Shown: positions 53,349 to 62,123 of the stretch, piece after piece | How positions within the stretch are numbered: position 1 is the first letter of the stretch | Layout of the letters: the number at the start of each line of letters is the position of its first letter | Assembly: GCA_965250215.1 (NCBI GenBank) | Contig: CBDFNN010000004.1 | Coordinates: forward strand, 2,108,001-2,172,000 | Direction of reading: 5' to 3' | Source: CBDFNN01 sp965250215 | Lineage (GTDB): Bacteria; Bacteroidota; Rhodothermia; Rhodothermales; DATKEJ01 | Length of the DNA: 64,000 nt | Program-made: the position numbers and the translations under genes | Notes under the pieces: generated by a model | Seen by the model: the letters and a program-made list of their open reading frames with translations, nothing else | The model's database searches: none | What the model was told of the DNA's origin: nothing

Positions 53349-54659
53349 GTGCCCGTAAAAATAATCGAAATAGAGTCCGGATCAATTGCCAGTCAGACAG
53401 GCTTGCGACCCGAAGATCAAATCCTTTTGATCAACGGAGAAACTGTGCGGGATGAAATCGACTTTAGGTTTCAAACTACAGAACGTCAACTGCGCATGAA
53501 AATCCGCAGAGGAGATCAGGTTTTTGAGGAGCTCATAGAAAAAGAAGAATACGATAGCCTCGGTCTTTCTCTTGAGGAATTCAGAGTTCGAAATTGTGGC
53601 GACGACTGCATCTTCTGTTTTGTAGATCAAAACCCATCTGGTCTCAGGCAGGCATTATACTTCAGAGACGGCGATTTCCGAATGTCCTTTCTCTACGGGA
53701 ATTATATCACCCTGACAAACATGACAGAGCGTGATATGAATCGGATCGTCGAGCAACGACTGACTCCGATTTACATTTCTGTGCATTGTACCGATGACGA
53801 AATTCGTCGTAAGATGATGGGGCACAAGCGGCAGAAAGATGGACTTATGGACAAGCTCCATTTCTTCCGGGACCATAATATTGAGATGCACACCCAGATA
53901 GTACTGGTGCCTGGGCACAATGATGGAGAAGCTCTTGAGCGGACCATAAACGATCTGTATGCACTCAATGACGCTATTCAATCCGTGTCGATCGTTCCCG
54001 TTGGATTAACTGGACATCGTCAAGACTTGAATAAGTTGAGACCCCTCACCTCGCGAGAGGGGAAGGATTTAGTGATGTGGGTAAAAAGCAAGCAAGAAAA
54101 GCATCGGGCCGAAATTGGTAGAGGCTTCGTCTACTGCTCGGACGAAGTGTTTCTTCATTCTGGAGTAGAGTTTCCCCAAGAGGATGAATACGATGGCTAC
54201 CCCTTGATGGAAAATGGAGTCGGAATGTGTCGTGATTTCTTAAACGAATTCGAATTCCAAAGTGAGCTTTTTCCGGAGAAGATAGATCCGATGAAACTCA
54301 CCTTTATAAGCGGCGAATTAGCGGGCCCACTTCTTCGCGACCGAATCAAGCCAGTACTCGATAATATCGATGGATTGGAGGTGGATGTAATTATCGCTGA
54401 GAATCAACTTTTTGGAAGACCGGTGACGGTCAGCGGGCTTCTGAGTTTTCAGTGCTTTTCAGAGGCCTCAAAAGGAAAAGAGATGGGTGATCTTGTTGTT
54501 TTACCACCGGATTCTGTTAACTTCGAAGGGTTCTTTCTTGATAACAAAGAAGGTCAAAATAATCCTGAAGATTTGGCATCCCATTTAGGTAAACCAGTCG
54601 TTGTTTTCGACGGAAACTGGATTGGTCTAATAGAGCAGGTGCGAGTCTCAAGGCAATAA
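53349..54659 (+). CDS. PDZ/radical-SAM protein of the DUF512 family
   Basis: A 436-residue protein. It starts at a GTG with a PDZ-like domain (KIIEIESGSIASQTGLRPED QILLINGE), followed by the radical-SAM-like cluster motif NCGDDCIFCFVDQNPSGLRQ (C-x3-C-x2-C), the segment GNYITLTNMTERDMNRIVEQ, and the C-terminal DUF512 domain (TFISGELAGPLLRDRIKPVL; LVVLPPDSVNFEGFFLDNKE). Proteins of this family are conserved in many bacteria, often near genes for cell-envelope or translation; the reaction is unknown. It begins a run of plus-strand genes with tight spacing. Confidence 0.92.
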   Translation: MPVKIIEIESGSIASQTGLRPEDQILLINGETVRDEIDFRFQTTERQLRMKIRRGDQVFEELIEKEEYDSLGLSLEEFRVRNCGDDCIFCFVDQNPSGLRQALYFRDGDFRMSFLYGNYITLTNMTERDMNRIVEQRLTPIYISVHCTDDEIRRKMMGHKRQKDGLMDKLHFFRDHNIEMHTQIVLVPGHNDGEALERTINDLYALNDAIQSVSIVPVGLTGHRQDLNKLRPLTSREGKDLVMWVKSKQEKHRAEIGRGFVYCSDEVFLHSGVEFPQEDEYDGYPLMENGVGMCRDFLNEFEFQSELFPEKIDPMKLTFISGELAGPLLRDRIKPVLDNIDGLEVDVIIAENQLFGRPVTVSGLLSFQCFSEASKGKEMGDLVVLPPDSVNFEGFFLDNKEGQNNPEDLASHLGKPVVVFDGNWIGLIEQVRVSRQ

Positions 54660-54671
54660 ATTTAAGAGCAC

Positions 54672-55673
54672 TTGGACCAAACGAATGAAATAAAGGAGGA
54701 GCCACTCCTGACAGCAAAGAGCCTAAGCGAGAAGATTTTCGATCTTGCACCGGCTGGTGGTACCGTCGTTCTGGATGGATGGCTTGAAAGGAATAAATTT
54801 AACCCCCTTCTCCTTTCAACTATATTTATTGTTGCGGCATTTTTGCTTTACATGATTGCATCGGCAATCGCCTTGATTGCACTTGGCGGAGTGGAGATGG
54901 TAACCGATCCTGAAGCGATGGTCGATCGACCAGATCTTCTCTTACTTTCTAATGCGATCGGTCAGTTCATTGGACTTGGTGGTCTTGCTTGGATGTGGGC
55001 AAAGTGGAATTCTAAGTCGAATCGAAGTGGTTTTCTGCGACTTCGTCAGCCTGACTGGGGCTTAGTAGGTATCGCTCTCTTAGGTCTTGCTTGTCTCTTT
55101 CCAATTGTTCAATGGCTAGGCCACTTGAATGAAATGATTCCACTACCCGAATTCCTGAGGGCATTAGAAGAAGGCCAGGTCGAGCTCTTGGAGAAAGCCA
55201 TTCTTGAAGGTGAGCTTGGTTTGATTTTCTCACTCTTTACCCTGGCCATAACTCCAGCAATTTGTGAGGAACTGGCATTTCGTGGTTATCTGCAAAGACA
55301 AGTTGAGCGACGTACGAGTGGCATCGCCGCTGTTTTCATCGTTGGAATCGTATTCGGTTTGTTTCATTTGCGTCTGTCACAAGCCATTCCTCTCTCAGTC
55401 CTAGGTATCTATATGGGTTACGTTACCTGGCTAACCGGATCTCTTTGGACAGCAATAATTATCCATTTTGCTAACAATGGATTTCTCACTCTTGCTGGCA
55501 ATCTTGCTCAAAAGAGCGAAGATTTCGATCCGAAGGCCCTGGACGAGATGGTCATTCCAACTTGGGTCGCATTAATAGCGATCGCTATATTTGCTTCTGT
55601 TATGTGGTGGTTTAACAAAACTGCCCAAAACAAAATTCCAATTCAAACTTCAAGCACTGTTAATCATGACTGA
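54672..55673 (+). CDS. CPBP-family intramembrane metalloprotease
   Basis: A 333-residue membrane protein that starts with a TTG 13 bases after the DUF512 gene. It has about eight hydrophobic helices. The Abi/CPBP (Rce1-like) motifs are present: EELAFRGYLQRQVERR (EExxxR), FGLFHLRLSQAIPLS (FxxxH), and HFANNGFLTLAGN (HxxxN). The Glu and His residues form the metal site. Such proteases act on membrane-bound peptides or may have lost activity; here all motifs are intact. The last 8 bases overlap the next gene. Confidence 0.9.
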   Translation: MDQTNEIKEEPLLTAKSLSEKIFDLAPAGGTVVLDGWLERNKFNPLLLSTIFIVAAFLLYMIASAIALIALGGVEMVTDPEAMVDRPDLLLLSNAIGQFIGLGGLAWMWAKWNSKSNRSGFLRLRQPDWGLVGIALLGLACLFPIVQWLGHLNEMIPLPEFLRALEEGQVELLEKAILEGELGLIFSLFTLAITPAICEELAFRGYLQRQVERRTSGIAAVFIVGIVFGLFHLRLSQAIPLSVLGIYMGYVTWLTGSLWTAIIIHFANNGFLTLAGNLAQKSEDFDPKALDEMVIPTWVALIAIAIFASVMWWFNKTAQNKIPIQTSSTVNHD

Positions 55674-56007
55674 TAAAGAAGAAACTGAGTGGGTTGCTGT
55701 CTCAACGCAGCTCGATGAATGGGTTGCTCTTATTCATCGGGATCACTTGCAAAGCGAAGGAATCGATTCTGTGATCTTGAATAAGAAAGATAGTAGCTAT
55801 AATCTAAATTTTGGAAAGGGAGGCTATGTGTATGTCATGGTCAGAACCGAGCTTAAGGATCGGGCTGAGAAAATACTCACTGACGCAAAGTTCTCGTTGA
55901 ATGAAGATTCTCTTCCGATGTCAAGTGACCCCAATACTGATTCCGAGATAGAAACCGACAAAGGAAATAATCCCGATGATCCACAAAAAGATTCAGATCT
56001 GACGTGA
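55666..56007 (+). CDS. DUF2007-like small protein
   Basis: 113 residues from the ATG at 55666 (MTDKEETEWVAVSTQLDEW), which overlaps the CPBP stop by 8 bases; upstream codons of the open frame lie within the CPBP gene. The compact first half has the DUF2007 look: WVALIHRDHLQSEGIDSVIL NKKDSSYN and GGYVYVMVRTELKDRAEKIL. The second half is acidic and disordered (NTDSEIETDKGNNPDDPQKD). DUF2007 proteins are thought to be small signal-transducing or binding proteins; the function is not known. It ends in a GTGA overlap with cdsA. Confidence 0.78.
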   Translation: MTDKEETEWVAVSTQLDEWVALIHRDHLQSEGIDSVILNKKDSSYNLNFGKGGYVYVMVRTELKDRAEKILTDAKFSLNEDSLPMSSDPNTDSEIETDKGNNPDDPQKDSDLT

Positions 56008-56810
56008 GTAACTCCGTTAAACGCGTCCTAGCCGCGGTCCTTCTCCTACCTGTTTTTATTTTCGCGACCTACATGGGAGGGCACTATTTCGCTGCCCTTG
56101 TTGCCGCGATAGCCCTAATCGCACAATGGGAATATCTCAGGCTATTTGAGGTCGATTCGTCGAGACTAGTCTTGGCTACTAGTCTAGTGGTTGGAGGACT
56201 TGCATTGGCCAGCGTTCATTTCTCCTGGTCTATTAGCTTTGGTTTTGTCGCAACGGGTCTGCTAATCATCTTGCTGGTATTTATCAACGTCGACAAAGGA
56301 ATGCATTTGTTCGCTGGGAGCATTTCCAGTCTCATTTATCCCGTCGCCCTACTTTGCTTTCTATTGCTCCTCCGAGATGGTAACTCCTACGGCCTAGTAG
56401 ACGAAGAAGCCTTCAAAGTCACAATGACAGCTTTCGTGGGAATCTGGTTTGCCGACACTGGAGCTTATTACGTTGGGCGAAGCCTAGGCAACAAGCCAAT
56501 GGCCCCCGTGATTTCTCCAAAGAAAACTTGGGAAGGTTTTAGTGGAGGAGTAGTGTTCTCGGCACTAGGTCTATTTTTAGTATTTCACTATCTGCTTCCT
56601 TTTTTGAATATCAGAGTTCTTCTTGCTTGGATTTTGATAGCCTCCATCATAGGCCCAATAGGGGACCTAGCTGAGAGCAAACTGAAACGAGCAGCTGGAG
56701 TCAAGGACTCGAGCAATCTTATCCCGGGTCATGGTGGTATGCTCGATAGATTTGATTCGATGATCCTATCAGCTCCATTCTTCTATCTGAGCCTCATTCT
56801 TCTGCGCTGA
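56004..56810 (+). CDS. cdsA: Phosphatidate cytidylyltransferase
   Basis: A 268-residue integral membrane enzyme that makes CDP-diacylglycerol from phosphatidate and CTP, the branch point for phospholipids. The C-terminal signature is complete: SPKKTWEGFSGGVVFSALG, then PIGDLAESKLKRAAGVKDSS NLIPGHGGMLDRFDSMILSA. About seven membrane helices precede it. The start is GTG, sharing bases with the stop of the preceding gene. It is followed by a 141-base gap before the epimerase gene. Confidence 0.94.
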   Translation: MSNSVKRVLAAVLLLPVFIFATYMGGHYFAALVAAIALIAQWEYLRLFEVDSSRLVLATSLVVGGLALASVHFSWSISFGFVATGLLIILLVFINVDKGMHLFAGSISSLIYPVALLCFLLLLRDGNSYGLVDEEAFKVTMTAFVGIWFADTGAYYVGRSLGNKPMAPVISPKKTWEGFSGGVVFSALGLFLVFHYLLPFLNIRVLLAWILIASIIGPIGDLAESKLKRAAGVKDSSNLIPGHGGMLDRFDSMILSAPFFYLSLILLR

Positions 56811-56951
56811 CAAGCGCTGCATGGAAGAATGGAAATATTCCATTCGATGGAGACCACAGTTTAAAAAGGATTACAGCTGAAAGGCATCACTGGAATATCA
56901 TATTACTGGATTCTGACCACCTCTTTTTCGAAACTCAAACCCCGACACTGA
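56811..56951. other. Gap with a small inverted repeat after cdsA
   Basis: 141 bases without a gene. A 7-bp inverted repeat, GAATGGA (56827-56833) and TCCATTC (56839-56845), with an AATAT loop lies just after cdsA. It lacks a T-run, so it is at best a weak terminator. Confidence 0.35.
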
Positions 56952-57974
56952 ATGCTCCGCCTCTCGGCCGAACCACTAAATCTTCCGTACAAATATCCAT
57001 TCACTATTGCTAGATGGACAAAGCTTGGAATCGAGAATGTTTTGGTTCAAATCAGGTCAGGTGATCTTATAGGAATGGGGGAGGGTGCGCCCAATAAACG
57101 ATATGAAGAAGATCAACCAAAAGGCTTGGAATTTCTTCAGTCGATTGCCGATGAGGACCTCGAAGATCTTGAGTCCTTACGGAGCTTCTTAGACCTGTAT
57201 CAGGGAGAGCATCTCAAGGGAAGAGCGGCTATGCTGGCTGCCCTTGACATCGCATACTTTGACATTATTGGCCAACTTGAGGGTAAAAGAGTTGGCGAGC
57301 TGTTTGGATTGAAGGCATTGATAGGTCCCGCTACTTCTTTTACGATAGCTATCGATAGTCTCGAGATGATAAAGGATAAATCCTTGGAGGCCAAGGAATA
57401 CAAGGTCTTGAAAGTCAAATTAGGGACAAAGAACGACAAAGAAATCATTGATGCTATCCGGTCAGTTAGCGATCAGAACATTCGGATCGATGCTAACGAA
57501 GCTTGGAAAGACAAAGAATATGCCATCGAAATCATTGAATGGCTTGAAAAGCAAGGAGTCGAGCTGATCGAACAACCGCTTCCGGCTGGAAGTCTTGAGG
57601 ATGTCGCATGGCTACGAGATCGTTCTCCACTTCCAATTATTGCCGATGAAGACCTTAAGTCCCTGAAAGACTTGGATTCACTCAAGGATTGCTATGACGG
57701 AATAAACGTTAAGGTTGACAAGGCAGGGGGTCTAAAGCCGGCTCGAAATCTTATCGAGTCAGCTAAAACACTCGGGCTTCAAGTTATGGTTGGCTGTATG
57801 GGTGCTTCGTCTCTATCCATCACCGCAGCTGCCCACATCGCCCTTGATGCGGACTATGTTGATCTTGATGGCCACCTTTTGCTGAAAGAAGATACGTTTG
57901 ATGGGCTATTTCTCGTGGACGGGCAGATTGCTATCAAAGAGATTCCCGGTCTAGGAGTCAGCAGGAAACACTAA
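56952..57974 (+). CDS. Dipeptide (L-Ala-D/L-Glu type) epimerase, enolase superfamily
   Basis: A 340-residue enzyme of the muconate-lactonizing subgroup. Catalytic residues are in place: the Lys pair in KVLKVKLGTKNDKEIIDAIR (about residue 160), metal ligands Asp in IRIDANEAWK, Glu in ELIEQPLPAG and Asp in IIADEDLKSL, and the second catalytic Lys in GINVKVDKAGGLKPARNLIE. The N-terminal cap begins LPYKYPFTIARWTKLGIENV. The end has YVDLDGHLLLKEDTFDG, a DxDG motif typical of Ala-Glu epimerases, which recycle cell-wall peptides. The substrate could also be another dipeptide. Confidence 0.9.
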   Translation: MLRLSAEPLNLPYKYPFTIARWTKLGIENVLVQIRSGDLIGMGEGAPNKRYEEDQPKGLEFLQSIADEDLEDLESLRSFLDLYQGEHLKGRAAMLAALDIAYFDIIGQLEGKRVGELFGLKALIGPATSFTIAIDSLEMIKDKSLEAKEYKVLKVKLGTKNDKEIIDAIRSVSDQNIRIDANEAWKDKEYAIEIIEWLEKQGVELIEQPLPAGSLEDVAWLRDRSPLPIIADEDLKSLKDLDSLKDCYDGINVKVDKAGGLKPARNLIESAKTLGLQVMVGCMGASSLSITAAAHIALDADYVDLDGHLLLKEDTFDGLFLVDGQIAIKEIPGLGVSRKH

Positions 57975-58048
57975 ACTGAAAAAGAGTTGGACTCGTCTTG
58001 ATTTGATCTGAGCTTCGAACATATTCTCCGAAATATGGTCTACAAAGT

Positions 58049-58243
58049 ATGTTACTTCGAAAGCAAAGAAAGAACAGGCAGTTTAGCTACGAGCCACGAT
58101 ATTGGGACCCGAAGAAGGAAGAGGAATTAAAACGGAGAATGAGATTCCGCCGAAAATCTCCTCGCAAGAATCGACTCCAACTCGGATTTGTAGCTGCTGG
58201 CATTCTTCTCATCATCGCCCTCTATATCTACCAACAGCTTTAA
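58049..58243 (+). CDS. Small basic single-pass membrane protein
   Basis: A 64-residue protein with a very basic N-terminal half (LRKQRKNRQFSYEPRYWDPK; ELKRRMRFRRKSPRKNRLQL) and a single C-terminal membrane helix (GFVAAGILLIIALYIYQQL). The FSYEPRYWDPKKEEE element resembles small proteins that I have seen named only as hypothetical in this phylum. It lies 75 bases after the epimerase gene and 3 bases before mutL. The spacing suggests that it is co-transcribed with mutL. Confidence 0.75.
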   Translation: MLLRKQRKNRQFSYEPRYWDPKKEEELKRRMRFRRKSPRKNRLQLGFVAAGILLIIALYIYQQL

Positions 58244-58246
58244 ACT

Positions 58247-60139
58247 TTGTCTGAAGAAAGCTCAGGAATTGTCGCCCTTAGTTCTGGGATTATCAAGGTT
58301 TTACCAGACGACCTAGCCAACAAGATTGCAGCCGGGGAAGTAGTGCAACGGCCTGCATCTGTCCTGAAAGAGCTGGTGGAAAATGCGGTAGACGCAGGCG
58401 CTACTCAGATTAAAATCATTATCAAAAATGCTGGGCGTGAACTTGTTCATGTCATAGATGACGGCAGTGGAATGTCTGCTCCCGATGCTAAACTTTGCTT
58501 CGTTCGTCACGCTACAAGTAAGATTTCTCGAAGTGAGGATTTGCACAATATTAGAACGCTTGGTTTTAGGGGTGAAGCCATGGCTTCAATCGCGGCCGTA
58601 GCCCAAGTAGTTCTTAAGACCAAGCGGCACGAAGATGAGCTTGGCACCATGGTGTCTGTCGATGGTAGCGCTGACCTTTCATTCGAGCCCATTGCCACTC
58701 CGTCCGGAACTTCAGTGGCCGTCAACAACCTCTTTTTCAATGTGCCAGCTAGGCGTAATTTTCTTAAATCAAACGCCACGGAGTACAAGCATCTGACGGA
58801 GGTTTTTCAACAAATTGCCTTAGCTCACCCAGAAATTGGATTCATATTTGTCCATGATGAGCTGCCGGTCTACAGCTTTTCGCCTCGGGAAGACGATGCT
58901 TTCCACGATAGACTGGAAGGAAGAATTGTGGACCTCTTCGGGGAATCTTTCAAGGCGCGGCTGGTCCCCGTGGATCAGTCGATTCAAAGTCTCCATATGA
59001 GGGGCTTTGTTTCCAAGGCAGAGTTTAGCAGAAGGACTCGAGGTGATCAATACCTATTCATCAACGACCGATATGTCAAAAGTAGATCGCTAGATCACGC
59101 TGTTAGCAATGCTTATGGTGAAATTCTTCCGAGTCGCTCATTTCCATTTTTCGCTCTATTTATCTATCTGGATCCAGAGCATGTGGATGTAAACGTGCAT
59201 CCCACCAAAGCCGAGGTAAAATTCGATGATGAAAGAGGTATCTATGGCTTCATGTATGCTAGGATTAAAAAGGCCCTCGGAGAAGCGAATCTGATCCCAG
59301 AAATCGGATTCGACTTGAAAGGAAAAATGGGCGAACTTCCTCGGTCAAACTTTGCACAGAGACAGAGTCATTCAAGCTTTCAGCCGGTCATTAATCCGCA
59401 GTATAATTTTCAGTCCGCGCCAGGTCAACGAGATGCATTTAAAGCCGACGGCCTCGAATTAGCCAAACGGATACTGGCTCGTCAGAATGACAGCCAAGAA
59501 TATTCTGAAACATCAACAGGTCATAGCCGACCAGAGGATGAGCCTATCGCTGCAAGTAAGCGGCTTCTATGGCAGCTACTTAAAAAGTACATCCTCGTCG
59601 AAGTAGATGAGGGGACAATGATTATTGATCAGCATGCAGCGCACGAGCGAATTCTCTATGAGAAGGCCTTGAAGGCATTCCAAGGCGAGAAATGGCTGAC
59701 TCAGAAAATGCTTTTTCCGATGACCTTGGAATACGATCCTGTCGATCTAAAATTAATCGAGGAGTTGAAATCTGAGCTTACCATACTAGGCTTCGAACTC
59801 GAGTCCTTCGGAGGAAGGACACTGGCTGTCCATGGCGAACCTGTCGGTGTTGCAGCGAGATCTAACAGATCGCTTCTTGATGAAGTCCTTGATCGATATA
59901 AGAGTTACAAAGACACATCGAACACAGCTGTCCGAGACAATTTGGCAAAATCTCTTTCTTGCAGATCTGCAATCAAAACTGGAAAAGTCCTCAACACAAC
60001 GGAAATCCAAGTTCTGATTGATGACCTCTTTGCATGTGACATGCCCTATGCCTGTCCGCATGGAAGACCAACAATGATTAAGATTTCGATCGATGAGTTG
60101 GATCGCAGATTTGGTCGAGTAGGCCACCTAGAGCGATAG
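58247..60139 (+). CDS. mutL: DNA mismatch repair protein MutL
   Basis: A 630-residue protein with the GHKL ATPase in the first 340 residues (IKVLPDDLANKIAAGEVVQR PASVLKELVENAVDAGAT; VIDDGSGMSAPDAKL; TLGFRGEAMASIAAVA; NVHPTKAEVKF). The C-terminal dimerisation domain has the endonuclease motif DQHAAHERILYE and the metal-site motif CPHGRPTMI, so this is the nicking type of MutL found where there is no MutH. The start is TTG, since no ATG or GTG is near. The gene is 4 bases ahead of tilS. No mutS gene is in the window. Confidence 0.95.
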   Translation: MSEESSGIVALSSGIIKVLPDDLANKIAAGEVVQRPASVLKELVENAVDAGATQIKIIIKNAGRELVHVIDDGSGMSAPDAKLCFVRHATSKISRSEDLHNIRTLGFRGEAMASIAAVAQVVLKTKRHEDELGTMVSVDGSADLSFEPIATPSGTSVAVNNLFFNVPARRNFLKSNATEYKHLTEVFQQIALAHPEIGFIFVHDELPVYSFSPREDDAFHDRLEGRIVDLFGESFKARLVPVDQSIQSLHMRGFVSKAEFSRRTRGDQYLFINDRYVKSRSLDHAVSNAYGEILPSRSFPFFALFIYLDPEHVDVNVHPTKAEVKFDDERGIYGFMYARIKKALGEANLIPEIGFDLKGKMGELPRSNFAQRQSHSSFQPVINPQYNFQSAPGQRDAFKADGLELAKRILARQNDSQEYSETSTGHSRPEDEPIAASKRLLWQLLKKYILVEVDEGTMIIDQHAAHERILYEKALKAFQGEKWLTQKMLFPMTLEYDPVDLKLIEELKSELTILGFELESFGGRTLAVHGEPVGVAARSNRSLLDEVLDRYKSYKDTSNTAVRDNLAKSLSCRSAIKTGKVLNTTEIQVLIDDLFACDMPYACPHGRPTMIKISIDELDRRFGRVGHLER

Positions 60140-60143
60140 GGAA

Positions 60144-61511
60144 ATGCCAGTCGACCTCCTCAACAGGATCCTTAAAGATGGCTATGTCAGTCCCGGCGAG
60201 AAAGTAATCATGGGAGTCAGCGGAGGTGTCGATTCTGTCAGCTTGAGTCATATTCTTAGTCGGGTCCCCAAGCTCGAACTCCATCTTGCACACGTCAACT
60301 ACGGTTTGAGAGGCGTGGCATCAGACCATGACCAAAAGCTGTGCGAGCACTTGAGCTCCGAACTCTCCGCGCGAATCCATATTTGTGATGCGCGAGATTC
60401 GCGACCGGAATCTGGTGTGCAAGAATGGGCCCGCGATATCAGATACCGATTCTTTGAAGATCTCTGCGAGTCTCTTGGCATCGAAAAAGTTGTCGTTGCC
60501 CATAACTCCGATGATCAAGTGGAGACGGTCTTGCACAATCTATTCAGAGGCACTGGCATGAAGGGCTTAAGGGGCATGACCCCAGTAAGGAAATTGGGAG
60601 ACCGCATCAAAGTCGTCAGACCTCTTTTGGATGTTAGCCGTGAGGAAATTCTTGCCTATGCCCAAAGCAGGCAGCTGTCTTGGAATGAGGATAAATCAAA
60701 TCTAGACAGCGACAAATACACTCGGTCATGGATTCGAGCCCATGTCGTTCCTATGGTCGAATCTCGATATGGAGAAGGATTTAAGGGTCGTGTTTCAAAT
60801 ACAGCGAAGCAACTGCAGCATTTGGAGAGCGAATTGCTCGATCCCGCAATCGCGAATCTGAAAATTCGATTATGTAAGAAAATTGACGAAAATACCATCT
60901 CTGTCGAAATTGAAGGCCTCAAAGCTTCGTCAATCTATTTAAGTAAAGCCCTCTTGCTTAGCTGTATAAGTGATCTCGATTCTGAGGCAAAGCTCGATTC
61001 GATCCTCGTCGATCGCCTCTTAAGCTTGACTGAAAAGCAAAAGGGAAAAAGCGTTGAACATGGATCAATCGTGATCTACAACGAAGGTGACCACCTTTTA
61101 CTCCGCATTAGGGATCAAACGATCGGGAGTCAAACTGCTACGAATTTGCTTCACATAGGGAGAGATCTCGTAGTCGGTGATTTTATATTATGCGTCAAAA
61201 TAGTCGACCACGGCAATTACGATCTCGGAGAGACGGCAAGGGAGTTCGTAGACTTTAATAAAGTCAAAATGCCATTGACTGTGCGACCATGGAAGAATGG
61301 CGACAGATTTAGTCCTCTGGGACTTGGAGGATCAAAATTAGTTAGTGACTACTTGACAGATAGAAAGCTTGAGCACCATCGCAGAAGAAATCAAATAGTC
61401 GTCCTTTCGGGTACAGAAATTGTTTGGATTCCAGGTTATGGCATCTCGGACAATTTCAAGCTAGATTCAGCATCGGAGTTGGCGATTCTCCTCGAATGTA
61501 ATCCATCATAG
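60144..61511 (+). CDS. tilS: tRNA(Ile)-lysidine synthase
   Basis: A 455-residue enzyme that modifies C34 of the CAU-anticodon tRNA-Ile to lysidine, so that it reads AUA. The N-type ATP pyrophosphatase domain has the SGGVDS motif (KVIMGVSGGVDSVSLSHILS), HLAHVNYGLRG and HNSDDQVETVLHNLFRGTGM KGLRGM. The C-terminal domain follows (MPLTVRPWKNGDRFSPLGLG GSKLVSDYL). It sits between mutL and hpt, and tilS-hpt is a common pair across bacteria. Confidence 0.95.
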   Translation: MPVDLLNRILKDGYVSPGEKVIMGVSGGVDSVSLSHILSRVPKLELHLAHVNYGLRGVASDHDQKLCEHLSSELSARIHICDARDSRPESGVQEWARDIRYRFFEDLCESLGIEKVVVAHNSDDQVETVLHNLFRGTGMKGLRGMTPVRKLGDRIKVVRPLLDVSREEILAYAQSRQLSWNEDKSNLDSDKYTRSWIRAHVVPMVESRYGEGFKGRVSNTAKQLQHLESELLDPAIANLKIRLCKKIDENTISVEIEGLKASSIYLSKALLLSCISDLDSEAKLDSILVDRLLSLTEKQKGKSVEHGSIVIYNEGDHLLLRIRDQTIGSQTATNLLHIGRDLVVGDFILCVKIVDHGNYDLGETAREFVDFNKVKMPLTVRPWKNGDRFSPLGLGGSKLVSDYLTDRKLEHHRRRNQIVVLSGTEIVWIPGYGISDNFKLDSASELAILLECNPS

Positions 61512-61521
61512 ATTTAGTTTA

Positions 61522-62100
61522 ATGCAAGCGGAAGACAAACAAATACACCCCACAGGAGAAAAGATTATCTGCAATGGAGAGTCTTTCCGACCTTTTATTT
61601 CTCGCGATGCTATAGAGACAAGGGTGAGGGAACTGGGGAAGGAAATTGATCGAGATTACATTGACAAGACGCCCATTCTCGTCAGCATATTAAACGGAGC
61701 CTTCATTTTTACCGCCGATTTGATGCGAGCCATTTCTGTCGATTGTGAGGTCGACTTTATGAAACTATCCTCTTACGGTGAACAAAAAGTGAGTTCGGGA
61801 CACGTCACTGAACTGAAACAGATAGATGCCAAGATCCGAGGACGTCACGTCATCATTGTCGAGGACATTGTCGATTCCGGCGTGTCTATGCGATTTATAC
61901 TTGACCGTCTATCTATTTACGAACCCGAGAGCATGGAAGTGGCTACGCTTCTGCACAAACCCTCAGCTCAAAAAGTTGAACTTAATTTAAGGTATGTGGG
62001 CTTTGAGGTTGAAAATCTATTCGTCCTCGGATACGGACTTGACTTTGCTCAGAAAGGTCGGAATTTGGAGAGCATCTATGCTATAGAGAAAGACTTATGA
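61522..62100 (+). CDS. hpt: Hypoxanthine phosphoribosyltransferase
   Basis: A 192-residue purine salvage enzyme. It shows LVSILNGAFIFTADLMRAIS, VDFMKLSSYGEQKVSSGHV and the PRPP-binding motif VIIVEDIVDSGVSMRFILDR L, with the pair of acidic residues in EDIVDSG. The end (LFVLGYGLDFAQKGRNLESI YAIEKD) is typical of Hpt. It makes IMP/GMP from hypoxanthine or guanine and PRPP. It is the last gene of the plus-strand run, 10 bases after tilS. Confidence 0.95.
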   Translation: MQAEDKQIHPTGEKIICNGESFRPFISRDAIETRVRELGKEIDRDYIDKTPILVSILNGAFIFTADLMRAISVDCEVDFMKLSSYGEQKVSSGHVTELKQIDAKIRGRHVIIVEDIVDSGVSMRFILDRLSIYEPESMEVATLLHKPSAQKVELNLRYVGFEVENLFVLGYGLDFAQKGRNLESIYAIEKDL

Positions 62101-62123
62101 TTAGATAGCGTCTCTAATGAGTC

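Noticed and set aside
53266..53385. Longer N-terminus of the phosphopantetheinyl transferase
   Set aside because: Overlaps the divergent DUF512 gene; the ATG at 53265 gives a typical family start.
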